A program made the translations under genes and the position numbers. Positions 1-8,190 of a stretch of 16,733 nucleotides of DNA are shown here, one piece after another. The DNA is from Larix sibirica. Lineage: Eukaryota; Streptophyta; Pinopsida; Pinales; Pinaceae. The stretch's first letter is position 1; each line of letters begins with the position of its first letter. The notes under the pieces were generated by a model. It was not told the origin of the DNA. It did no database searches and worked only from the letters and a program-made list of their open reading frames with translations. The DNA lies in contig NWUY0300052213.1 of the NCBI GenBank assembly GCA_004151065.3, positions 1 through 16,733 of the forward strand. Reading direction: 5' to 3'.

Positions 1-156
1 AATGTATTATGACAATGGACATATATCATGATTCTTATAAATATAAATATCAATATGTTTTAGCTTTTACAATTTACTTTATTAATGAAGCAATGTGCAT
101 GTTTTAGTTAGTATGTTAGTGTGTTACTTGTTGAAAATGATTTCATATGTATTATA

Positions 157-163
<7 letters not shown>

Positions 164-196
<33 letters not shown>
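164..196. repeat. (TG)n microsatellite
   Basis: An uninterrupted run of about 16 TG units directly follows a short AT-alternating stretch. The flanking 1-163 and 197-280 are AT-rich with no recognisable gene. Confidence 0.97.
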
Positions 197-197
<1 letters not shown>

Positions 198-284
198 TAT
201 AGTACCCTTGGTGTATGCCCCCTGTTTCAAAAAGTGTTGTCTACATCCCTGAACCCAAGTACCTTAGGTTAGTGACCATAAGAT

Positions 285-2002
285 TGACTATTGGTTAGTC
301 TACTCGGTCTTGATGATCCACCTGCTTGGATTCCATCCACATGGAAGTTTATTCGACATGGTGTTATTGTGAGATATCTTGGTATTCCTTTTCGTGTTGT
401 CCTCTCTAATGTTGCTATGTGGGATTGGTGCCTTGAGAGATTGTAGTGTAAAATTTTTTCTAGTATTGTAAGGATCTCCCCTTTGCAAGTAAGCTTACAA
501 TGGTGAGTAGGATCCTCCAAGCCTCCCACATCTACTATGTGTCTTCTTTGCTCCCTAGTAGAGCTCAATTTCGTTGCTTGGAGTAGATTTTTCTATCGTA
601 CTTGTGGGCCAAATACAGTGGGGTTCAGGGCCTCCCCATGGTTCCTTGGGATGTTTGCATCATGCCTAAGGATGAGGGTGGCCTTGGTTTGATTGATGTT
701 GTGACTTAGGGAAACATCTTGACTGTTAAGTGGGTGGTTAGATGTCTAGAGGGTTCCTCACCTTAGCAGGGTTTGATGCGGAACATGTTGCTTCCAAGTT
801 TCAACTCAACATGTTGATAAAGTCAGGGGTTTGTGTGGTTTATGCGACATCATATCTGCACCTCATAATTTTTGGGTTGCCGAGTCTTTCATTGTCGGGA
901 GTGTTTGGGTAGCTTGGAGGAGGGTGGTAGTTTTGGTTCGTTGGCAGATAGATGTCAGGAAACAAAGTTGGGTGGGATTTGGGTAGACGGTCAATCTGAA
1001 GTTGGAAGCTGGAAGGCACTTGTATTTCTGACCTTCCACACTTTTAGGCAAGGAGACCAAGTAGGAAGAAGATTTTCTTTTTGGAGGGATTTATGGGATG
1101 TTTCTTCTTGTCCTTGGAAAGATCGGTGTTCAATGGCTCGTGAGTTTACATTGTCTTCTTTGTATCTTCAAATCGACTCACTCTTTTGGAGATAATTGGG
1201 CTCATTTCTTAGGAAGATCTTTTCAAATTGAACATTCATATGACAGGTCCCTTCTTGAGGGATTGAGAGTAAAGTTTTGGGTGCCCTTTGACTTAGTATG
1301 ATTCTCATAGACTTTTCTTCATTTTGCATCAAAGACTTGTTAGTTCCGGTTCTTAATGCTCTGTGGGTCTCTATGGATGTTGAGAGCTGTTTGGTTTGGA
1401 GGTTGCATGTGTTTGTTCTATGAGTATTTCCTATAAATTCTGGGTGTTTTCATGGTTGATAATTTACCAGGGCCCCCCTTCCAAAACTCGTTTGGCGAAG
1501 AGTGGCCTTTATGATGGTCTTTGCCTCTCTGCAAAAATGGTGAATCATATTTTATGGGAATGCCTTTTGCAAGATCTTGTTGGGAGCAGGTTCAATCAAA
1601 ACTGGCAACCATAAGGCAATTTTGATTGTAGGGTAGCTTTGTTGCCAGATTCCAAATCTGTGGTTCGGGACTCCTTAGCTAGTATTTGGCACTTTTTGAA
1701 AGTTTCTGCATTGTTTGTTCTCTAGAAACTTTGTTGCAAATATCTATTTGAAAATGAGATCAGTTTTCTGATAGCTTTTTGTCAGTGATGGAGAGACGAG
1801 GTACGTGCCTGGCCAAAGGATCTTTGCTGTTTAAGGATGCCGAACTGTTGGATCATGCCACTTATTATAATTTTATAGTGTTTTACTTGTTCTCAGGAAG
1901 AGAATGGAAATTCCATTGTATTACCCTTCTGTTTTCATTTTTCTTACTAATGTAAATATTCTTCTGTATATATAAGAAGCATCTTTTACAAAAGAAAAAA
2001 AA
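285..2002 (+). mobile_element. LINE (non-LTR retrotransposon) remnant 1, 5'-truncated
   Basis: Conceptual translation of the + strand shows the C-terminal half of a plant L1-type LINE ORF2, broken by stops and frameshifts. About 319-450 reads DDPPAWIPSTWKFIRHG followed by VRYLGIPFRV, the segment after the RT catalytic core. About 640-700 reads PWDVCIMPKDEGGLGLIDV in shifted frames. A zinc-binding segment with ILWEC lies at about 1440-1625. The element ends in an A-rich tract at 1988-2002 (aaaagaaaaaaaa), which suits a LINE 3' tail. The catalytic RT motifs and endonuclease are absent, so it is 5'-truncated. It is of the same family as the inverted remnant at about 6120-7610: a 45-bp block at 637-681 matches 6761-6805 with three differences. 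The exact 5' boundary is uncertain, and no target-site duplication was recognised. Confidence 0.8.
1440..1625 (+). pseudogene. LINE ORF2 zinc-binding domain (zf-RVT) fragment
   Basis: A short open stretch reads KTRLAKSGLYDGLCLSAKM and then VNHILWEC. This is the shape of the reverse-transcriptase zinc-binding domain at the C-terminus of plant LINE ORF2 (C..C, then H....C). The second Cys of the first pair is not preserved. It lies in the right order downstream of the RT thumb remnant. It is broken and non-functional. Confidence 0.65.
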
Positions 2003-2339
2003 TACTATATTAATCTTCGTTCTCCAAGAAAGGTTGGAGAAAGGACCAACGAGAGTCATATTCCATTTATGAGCAAAAATAGAAGAAGTTAGTCCCTCTT
2101 CCACATCTATTCACTACTTATATACCAAGTTCATCGCATATCTTAACTGACAATTGCTTCCTCAAAAATAGAGTGAGTCTTGAGGTAGCTACAAGATATT
2201 TAAGCATCCTATACCACATTTTGGAGCGATGTCACTTGTGATACATGATACTAAACAAATACATTAGGTAGATATAATAGGGGTCCTAACACAAGGAACT
2301 TACCCTCAACAATGATGTCTAGTCCACTCTTGATGATAA
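2003..2339. other. AT-rich stretch, no feature seen
   Basis: This lies immediately after the A-rich LINE tail. Neither strand gives a recognisable protein, RNA or terminal repeat. Confidence 0.6.
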
Positions 2340-2790
2340 CACATCTTAAATGGGAGGGAGGAGAGGAGAGGATATTTTTGTCATATAGTCATAGAAACTA
2401 TTCCAAGATGCCAGTTTATAGGTGAACCGTGAACCCAGCTGTTATTTCACACAGAGGAGAGGAAGGATGAGTAAGCAAGCATACTCACCTCGCAACCAAT
2501 CAATCATTATGTTATTAAAGACACCACTCCCTTGTGGTTGCCCCCATTGGCATAAGGATTGTGATATGTTGTTGTGAACCAGCCCTTGCAACCGATGTGA
2601 GATAACACACGAGAGGAGAGAAGATTTTATAGTTGTAGAAGCTATTCCAAGACACCACAAGTTAGGCGTATCTGATTGTTTTTTGACACACCTGCACCCT
2701 CGCAAGTTACAACATGTCCCATAGAGGAGGGGAAATCTAAGCAATCAAGCATACACATAGAGGAGGTGAAGGCCTATTTATACACATAAA
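2340..2790 (-). repeat. Degenerate LTR-like repeat with internal duplication
   Basis: Two related segments about 245 bp apart carry the same landmarks in order: gaggagag..., then ctattccaag (2398 and 2642), then gaggagrgg with caagcatac. On the - strand the sequence contains TCTCACATCGGTTGCAAGGG (about 2584-2603), which resembles the start of many plant LTRs, and an upstream TATAAATAG. No coding domain or second LTR was identified. A 100-codon - strand ORF at 2442-2744 lies inside and has no recognisable family. An LTR or solo-LTR origin is a guess. Confidence 0.35.
2774..2782 (-). promoter_or_regulatory. TATA-box-like motif on - strand
   Basis: The - strand reads TATAAATAGGCC here, a textbook plant TATA box, about 30 bp upstream of the start of the 2442-2744 ORF. 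It would make sense as an LTR promoter facing away from the kinesin exons. In AT-rich DNA such a match can arise by chance. Confidence 0.3.
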
Positions 2791-3500
2791 GGTCCCACAA
2801 AAGTAATGGTTAGGAGTCAGGACTAAGGCACTAAAAGGCAAAATAGACTACAAGACAAAAATAATTGAACAATTTCTCAGGTGTAATCACTAATCTTGGA
2901 TGCCGTGAAGTTATCAGACAGCCTAGATTTTAGAAGGACAAAGTATTCATAGCTGTTTCCATAATATTGCAAGTTGTGAATGGAGTTCTTTGTGCCAGAA
3001 AATTGGTTTAAAGGCTTGTCAATATCACCATAAGTTACCAGTTAATGAAGGTACTGGTAGTGCAAACTGAAAAAGATGGATATAGGATCAGTTCTAACAT
3101 TGTTTTCAAACATGTTAGTGTTAGTGCAGTAGCTGGTAATAATGTGAATGAGATATGTTCGAGGTGATAATGGAACCGGTAGCTTATTTTGGTAGGTTGG
3201 TAGAACCATAGGTTGTATCTCTGTAATGGATATTGACTTTTATGCTTTACTCTAAGTTAAATCTTGTAGGTGTTCAAACTCCAATTATTATCGAACTCAA
3301 ACAACTTAATTTACAAAGGCATATATGATATCTTTTGACATACCTGAGCAACATATGGACCAATATTAAGATCAGCATGTGAATCTGAACATTATGCCAC
3401 ATATCACAAATGCAGAGATAAATAACTTTTTTCCAGCATGTCAACAGCTTATGAACTAATATGATGCAAATTACAGTGGAAACTCTCTCAGTTTTCTCAA
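2791..3500. other. Intergenic or intronic stretch, no feature seen
   Basis: This is AT-rich unique-looking sequence upstream of kinesin exon a. There is no ORF with protein character and no upstream kinesin exon. The simplest reading is the 3' part of a kinesin intron. Confidence 0.6.
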
Positions 3501-3594
3501 CTACTCTGTTGTTTTAGGGAATCTTCTCATCCATATTTTATATTAACCTACTCTGTTGTTTTAGGGAATCTTCTCATCCATATTTTATATTAAC
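3501..3594. repeat. Perfect 47-bp tandem duplication
   Basis: Copy 1 is 3501-3547 and copy 2 is 3548-3594, identical base for base, starting ctactctgttgttttaggga and ending tattaac. The lack of any difference shows a recent duplication. It lies about 220 bp upstream of the exon a acceptor. Confidence 0.97.
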
Positions 3595-3812
3595 TTGAAT
3601 TGAGTATTAGTGTCACTTTTTCTTGGCAATTCATTTCTACGAGTTAGATTTATTTGGATAATAACATCAGACAGATTTTAGACATATAGTTGTGGACTAC
3701 ACTTGCTGTTAGACTGCACAGTTGCTTTAGGTTAATACAGCTTTCTGCTTGCTGGTGTTTTGAAAGAAAAATTTACTTGACAACTGTTGAATTGTGTGTT
3801 TGCTATTTTCAG

Positions 3813-3902
3813 ATAGAGTGTTTGGGCCAGCAACTACCACACGGCATGTGTATGATGTAGCTGCTCAGCATGTTGTTAGCGGTGCAATGGAGGGTGTAAA
3901 TG
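3813..3902 (+). CDS. KIN-7: Kinesin-7 motor domain, exon a (RVFGP to MEGVNG)
   Basis: The exon starts after a pyrimidine-rich acceptor (tgctattttcag) and ends before the donor gtaagg. It begins with two bases that complete an Asp codon from the previous exon, then reads 29 codons starting RVFGPATTTRHVYD and ending GAMEGVN. One last base starts a Gly codon completed by the next exon. In kinesins the (Y/F)DRVFGP segment leads into the helix before the P-loop strand. The paired Thr residues and the GAMEGVNGT ending are typical of plant KIN-7. The preceding exon, expected to encode the N-terminal beta-strands of the motor, is not visible in the upstream 3.8 kb. The frame is clean and no alternative gene is plausible. 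Confidence 0.93.
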
Positions 3903-3971
3903 GTAAGGGCAATTTATTATTTATTACCATTTGCCAACTGATGGAAATTAAATATTAAAGTCTAGAATACA

Positions 3972-4190
3972 AGTATTGTTATATTATGGAGCTTAATTTT
4001 ACTGTTGTCAAATGGTGTTTGTCTTGCAAAGCAAAGCAAGTGCTCACATGCAATTGCTTTCTACGGGTTGGAGGAAATAATCTGAGTATTGTTATCTTAT
4101 GGTGCTTAATTTTGCTGTTGTTAAATGGTGTTCGTCTTGCAAAGCAAATGCTCACATGCAATTGCCTTCTACAGGTTGGAGGAATTAATT
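3972..4190. repeat. Imperfect ~110-bp tandem duplication inside the first intron
   Basis: Copy 1 (3972-4084) and copy 2 (4085 to about 4190) share agtattgttat...ggtgtt.gtcttgcaaagcaaa...ctcacatgcaattgc.ttctac.ggttggagga. They differ by scattered substitutions and a small indel around aagcaaagcaagtg. The repeat begins 70 bp downstream of the exon a donor and probably arose by slippage or unequal crossover. Confidence 0.93.
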
Positions 4191-4511
4191 AAAGTACTTG
4201 TGCATTCAAATTTCGGATGCAATTACATAAGCATATTATTTCTATTTACATGTTTTGGGTCTTGTCCTTTTTCCTTATCTGTAATATTGTAATTTGGATT
4301 TGTAATAACTCATAGAACAGCAGCGTTCCATACTTTTGCACAAGGAGAAAAGGACTATCATGTCTTCAGGAGCTAGACTGAACCCTTTGTAGGAATTTGG
4401 AAGATCTTGTAAAGAGACTTCTGGGGAGCAAATTACACATGCAAGTGAAGACATGGAGCAGCTCTCCAGGACCAAACAGACAAGAGGCCTATGGCTTATG
4501 AGGCTTTCTGA

Positions 4512-4590
4512 GCATCTCTAGGGAGAGCGATTCCTTCTAGAATCAGCAGTTGATCGGCAGTTGAGTCGCATCTCTAGGGAGAGCGACTCC
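4512..4590. repeat. Paired 23-bp direct repeats, the second inside a strong hairpin
   Basis: gcatctctagggagagcgaytcc occurs at 4512-4534 and 4568-4590 with one mismatch. Around the second copy, gagtcgc (4563-4569) pairs with gcgactc (4583-4589) and tctc (4571-4574) pairs with gaga (4579-4582). This leaves one bulged A and a tagg loop, an 11-bp stem. It lies just upstream of the gag-like remnant, so it may be part of a retroelement leader. Confidence 0.8.
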
Positions 4591-4619
4591 ATAACAATCA
4601 GCGCAGAGATATTTTCAAC

Positions 4620-5035
4620 ATGGCTCAATTTTAACTTGGTTGAGGTACTCTATATTTATTTTGGTTGAATTACATGGACGGCCTCAACATGATTCAATTT
4701 GCTGCCCTTCCCTTAAAGGGTGAAGCTTATAAGTGGTGTCACCAACTTGATCTAGATAAACAGGAACATGGAAGGTATATTTTAACTTAGGAGGAGTTTA
4801 CCATTATTTTTCAAGAAATGTTTGATTTTAAAACAAAATATTTTTACTATTTAGAATTGAAAATTTTGAAGCAAAAGGAGGAGTTGAATACAATAGAATA
4901 TTGCTGAATCTCAGAAGACCTAGATTGCTGGTTTGCAAAAGTCCACTGTAAGAACACAATTGTGCTTTTATGAATAAGACAGATATATCTGCAATTCTAA
5001 ATAAATAAATCATTGAATAATAATGGATGCCTTAC
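4620..5035 (+). pseudogene. Retrotransposon gag-like remnant (Ty3/gypsy type)
   Basis: One frame from about 4659 to 4905 reads like a plant Ty3/gypsy Gag core: WLNYMDGLNMIQFAALPLKG, then EAYKWC, EEFTIIFQEMFDFK and LELKILKQKEELNTIEYC. The pattern of a Trp-initiated start, 'ALPLKG.A..W', 'F...F' and 'L..LKQ...T..EY' is that of the Retrotrans_gag domain. In-frame stops lie at about 4632, 4641, 4788 and 4905. Beyond 4905 the similarity is weak. There is no adjacent protease or RT, so this is an isolated fragment. Gag function would be particle assembly around retroelement RNA. It is dead here. Confidence 0.6.
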
Positions 5036-5110
5036 AATGACCTTGTGACGGTATTTAAATATGCATCAACGGTCATGAGGTGAAGGGGTGTGACCTACAA
5101 TGCTTCACTT

Positions 5111-5167
5111 CATTATTATTAATATTATTTATGTGGTTTTATTATTATTATCTATTATTATTATTAT
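5111..5167. repeat. (ATT)n microsatellite, interrupted
   Basis: Runs of ATT/TTA triplets, broken by tatttatgtggttt and tctat, make a low-complexity block. The short ORFs crossing it are artefacts of the repeat. Confidence 0.9.
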
Positions 5168-6060
5168 GCCTATTTATGTTTGTTACATCACCCGCTTCCT
5201 TCAAAATGCTTTGTCCAGTGTTGAAGAAAAGAATTACTTTGGATGACTCCTGTCTCAGTGTCACCATTTTGTGTTTCTTTATCTTCATCTCTTCACTTCG
5301 ATGTCCGCACCAGTTTCCCATTGACCCCAAGGTAGGATTTCTCGATCTCCATCATCCGTAAGCATGCAGTGATTCAGTATGAATGTTACTGTGCACTTTA
5401 GAGCCATTATGCCTCCAAAAAGATGGACACTAACTTCAGTTGTAATACTTGGAGATATGCTAAATGGTACTTGGAGATGTGCTAAATGGATTATATGTAA
5501 ACCATTCCTTGAACATAAGACTGTACATGCCATCCCTATTCTGCATCAACAAGTAAGATTGAGATATCTCTTGAGCTTCTCCCAACTCAACCTCCTCATC
5601 CTCCTGCATCAAAAGCAGAAATTATTTTATGAACGTAGCATCAATCACACAATAGCTGGAAAAGTAAATAGTGGAAGCTTAAACGGAATACACGCATACA
5701 CAGATCTTTCCTCTTTCAAATCATCTTGTCATTCAGTGATCAAAGCTTACAAGACAATCTCCACAGTGCTAAAACCAGAAGCTGTACAGTCGGTCAAATC
5801 ACCCTCAAACAGATCAGTATGGCCTGTTGAAGAGGTGTACAACTTACTTAGAAAAGGGAAAAACAACTACTACAGCAGCATGGCCTATACAGCTGCTGTA
5901 CGACTGCTATACAACCCCGCTCTTTCTCCTTCCTGAACTTATGTATTCTTCTGTGTGCTAAATCTGCTCAGCTGAATCAACTTCTCTATCTTGGTCATCT
6001 TTATGCTTTTCCGAAACCCCAATCTCATCTTGAGATGGATGCCCTAGATTAAATCTTGTC
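5168..6060. other. Unassigned intronic block with a 185-codon ORF
   Basis: The longest open frame in the window (5379-5936, + strand, starting MNVTVHFRAIMPPKRW) lies here. I do not recognise it. It has no signal peptide, membrane segment, known catalytic motif or repeat at protein level, and part of it is created by a 22-bp tandem duplication. The block reads differently from flanking AT-rich DNA, with moderate GC and many CAGC motifs near 5880-5920. It may be an old transposon piece. No LTR, terminal inverted repeat or RT motif could be placed. A real gene is unlikely inside this intron, but not excluded. Confidence 0.3.
5446..5489. repeat. 22-bp tandem duplication
   Basis: tacttggagatrtgctaaatgg occurs twice head to tail (5446-5467 and 5468-5489) with one A/G difference. 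Confidence 0.93.
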
Positions 6061-6119
6061 TAAGTAATTAATGTATTAAATACACTTTATTAGATTCAAC
6101 TTCAAAACATAAGATTTCA

Positions 6120-7610
6120 CTTTTTCTAAGTGAATTACAAAATAGAAACACTATCCACTTTTCCTAAATGGTCACTTTAGGAAATGTCTTGAACCACTCC
6201 TCGCACATTTATACTGAAACTCTTGCAAGAAGTTTCTATCCATGCTACATTTCTCAACAGTGAAGTCCTAGAAATCTTTCCAAAAGAGGTCACCCTTTTT
6301 ACTTAGTTTTCATGCTTGGAGTGTAGTACACTCTACTATACACTACACTTGATCTATCTGGCCTCAGATAGGTTGCCATGTGAAATCCCATCCTACCCGA
6401 CTACCTAAGAAGTTCCATCTGAGCAATAGAGCAACACACCTCCAGGCCTTTCAAATGCTCTAACAAGCGACAGATCTAGACACCCTAAAAGGTTGTGGTG
6501 ATGAGATGATATAACACAACCCAAGGGGCCTCGGATCAAAAGCTGTTGAGTTGACTGAAATTGATGTTGCAAAAGAATTTGCCATGGGGTAGAGCCCTGA
6601 AGGCTTTTGACAATCCATGTAGCCTCGGATCAAAAGCTGTTGAGTTGACTGAAATTGATGTTGCAAAAGAATTTACCATGGGGTAGATCCCTGAAGGCTT
6701 TTGACAATCCATGTAGCATCTCACATATGTCCTCGAGTTGTCACATCAATAAGTCCAAGCCCACCCTCATCTTTAGGCATAATGCAAACATCCCAAGGGA
6801 CCATGGGTGGCCCTTGCTCACCACCGTACTTAGACCAAAGAAAGGATCTAGAATCTACTCTAATCTCTTGAACTAATTCTTGATAAGGAGCTAGCAAGGA
6901 TCACAATATATATGAGAAGCTTGTAGAATGTGTGAGACCATTGTAAGCTTCCTTGCCAAAGGGAGATCCTTATACCGCCACACTAAAATCTTGGACTGCA
7001 ATGTCTCAAGGCACCAGTTCCACATTTCAACAACAAAAAGACCAGGTCCAAAAGGGATCCCAAGATAGCGGATGATCTCACTAGGTTTGATCTAGTGCCA
7101 TCAGGAATCCAACCCAGGGGATCATCACTCCCGATTAGCCAATAATCCGGTTTTGTGTCATTGACCACAACTCCAGAGGCTACTACAAAAGGTATCCAGA
7201 CACCTCCTAGTAGCATGCATTGAGTCCTGATCCAACGCACTGAAAGCAAGTGGTTTTCAACAAAGTGGTTTCCAACCCATGCAGGAGAGACATGCCACAG
7301 ATTCTCCCTTGAATCCTAGCAGTATCCAAAAGATACCGCAAGGCATTAGCAACTAGAACATATAGATAAGGGGAGAGAGGGCAGCCCTGTATTATTGATC
7401 AACGAAGAAGGATGTGGTCCATCGGAGTACTATTAATTGAAAGGAAGGCAGATCCATTAGAGGAAAGGGTTTGAACCAATCCACCATATTTAGGGACACA
7501 AGCAAGACATTGGAGCATATTCGCAATAAAAGACCAGCCACCCTTGTCATAAGCTTTATCAAATCAATATTAAGAAACAAGCACTCTAACCTAGTCTCTA
7601 GAGTCCAATC
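6120..7610 (-). mobile_element. LINE (non-LTR retrotransposon) remnant 2, inverted relative to remnant 1
   Basis: On the - strand, fragments of a plant L1-type ORF2 appear in order in shifting frames. FDKAYDKGGWS is at 7531-7563 and QGCPLSPYLYVL at 7354-7389, both in the RT palm. DDPLGWIPDG is at about 7098-7127, then PWDVCIMPKDEGGLGLIDV at about 6749-6803. A FW.D...CSM segment near 6200-6310 matches remnant 1. The FADD catalytic segment expected between the second and third motifs is not found, and a near-repeat aagtggtttycaac (7248 and 7263) lies in that gap, perhaps marking a deletion. Stops and frameshifts are numerous. The 5' side is cut at about 7610, where a Copia-type LTR begins. The 3' end is not clearly defined and no poly-A tract is visible. 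Confidence 0.8.
6529..6716. repeat. 94-bp tandem duplication inside LINE remnant 2
   Basis: Copy 1 (6529-6622) and copy 2 (6623-6716) both run from cctcggatcaaaagctgttg to ttgacaatccatgtag. They differ at only two bases (ttgcc/ttacc and tagagcc/tagatcc). The duplication is far younger than the LINE decay around it. Confidence 0.97.
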
Positions 7611-7611
7611 T

Positions 7612-7854
7612 TGTTAGAATATAAGGCTTACATGTGAAAGTCTCCTTAGTGACTCGGGCTTTAAGAGCGAGTTTCCGTTATTATTAGCTTTTAGGGTTTT
7701 TAACAAATAAGACGTCTTGAACTCTTTATAAGAGAGTTGAATCTCATTGTAATGAATGCATTAGTTATTTATAATGTCAATGACTCAATGAGTGTTATTG
7801 CATAATCTCTCACATGTGCTTTGTGATGTAACGGGGTTTCTATATCTTGTAACA
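7612..7854 (+). mobile_element. Copia-type LTR (5' LTR or solo LTR with leader)
   Basis: A 243-bp segment begins TGTTAGAATATAAGG and ends TAACA, the TG...CA ends of an LTR, and is followed at once by a primer-binding site. It contains a TATA-like TTTATAAGAG at 7725-7734. The short length, the tgttagaatataagg start and the junction to a tRNA-Met primer site are typical of plant Ty1/copia elements. No matching 3' LTR is seen in the window. Downstream coding sequence is not recognisable, so the element is truncated. It directly abuts the broken RT of LINE remnant 2, which suggests that it inserted into, or recombined with, that LINE. Confidence 0.75.
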
Positions 7855-7867
7855 TGGTATCATAGCA
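7855..7867 (+). promoter_or_regulatory. Retrotransposon primer-binding site (initiator tRNA-Met)
   Basis: TGGTATCATAGCA matches the common plant PBS TGGTATCAGAGC, complementary to the 3' end of initiator tRNA-Met, with one difference. It starts immediately after the LTR's terminal CA, where minus-strand DNA synthesis would be primed. Confidence 0.75.
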
Positions 7868-7925
7868 GGAAAATGCCTAGGATTAGTCATACATGTCAGC
7901 TGTCTCAGGTTTCTAAGGGAGATTT

Positions 7926-8190
7926 AGTATTAGTTGAAAGCAGCTGCCATGTATCGAAGGAAGTTGAAGTGCGACCAGGCAGCCATGAATTGTTGGAGCT
8001 GTCGTTTCTGCCATATGGGATTAAGCTGCAGCCACGAAGAGTTGCTGGAGCCGCTGTTACAAAAAATATCTGTAGCTGTCATTTGAAGGAGCTGCCATAC
8101 TGTATTTGGCTGCCGCCGTATGTTTGCCGTACAACTGCCGCTAGCCACCAGCTACTGTATAACAATCGCCAGCTGCCGTACAAGGACAAA
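7926..8190. other. GC-richer leader-like segment with scattered GCTGCC motifs
   Basis: Downstream of the LTR/PBS, agctgcc, ggcagcc, ggctgccgccgta, aactgccgc and agctgccgtac recur irregularly in a segment richer in G and C than its surroundings. A 136-codon ORF (7792-8202) runs through the LTR and PBS, so it is unlikely to be a real gene. This may be untranslated leader of the Copia-type element or a non-autonomous derivative. Confidence 0.4.

Noticed and set aside
872-1301. Two overlapping + strand ORFs as genes
   Set aside because: They are frame fragments of the LINE remnant 1 ORF2 (FW.D...D.CSMA..F segment), interrupted by stops on both sides.
2442-2744. 100-codon - strand ORF downstream of a TATA-like motif
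   Set aside because: It lies wholly within a degenerate repeat, has no recognisable domain, and contains two partial copies of the repeat's motifs.
4318-4510. Possible extra coding exon (QQRSILLHKEKR..., EDMEQLSRTKQTR)
   Set aside because: It has protein-like texture, but the kinesin frame joins exon a to exon b exactly at a split Gly codon, leaving no room for it. It contains a stop and may be part of the gag remnant's upstream region.
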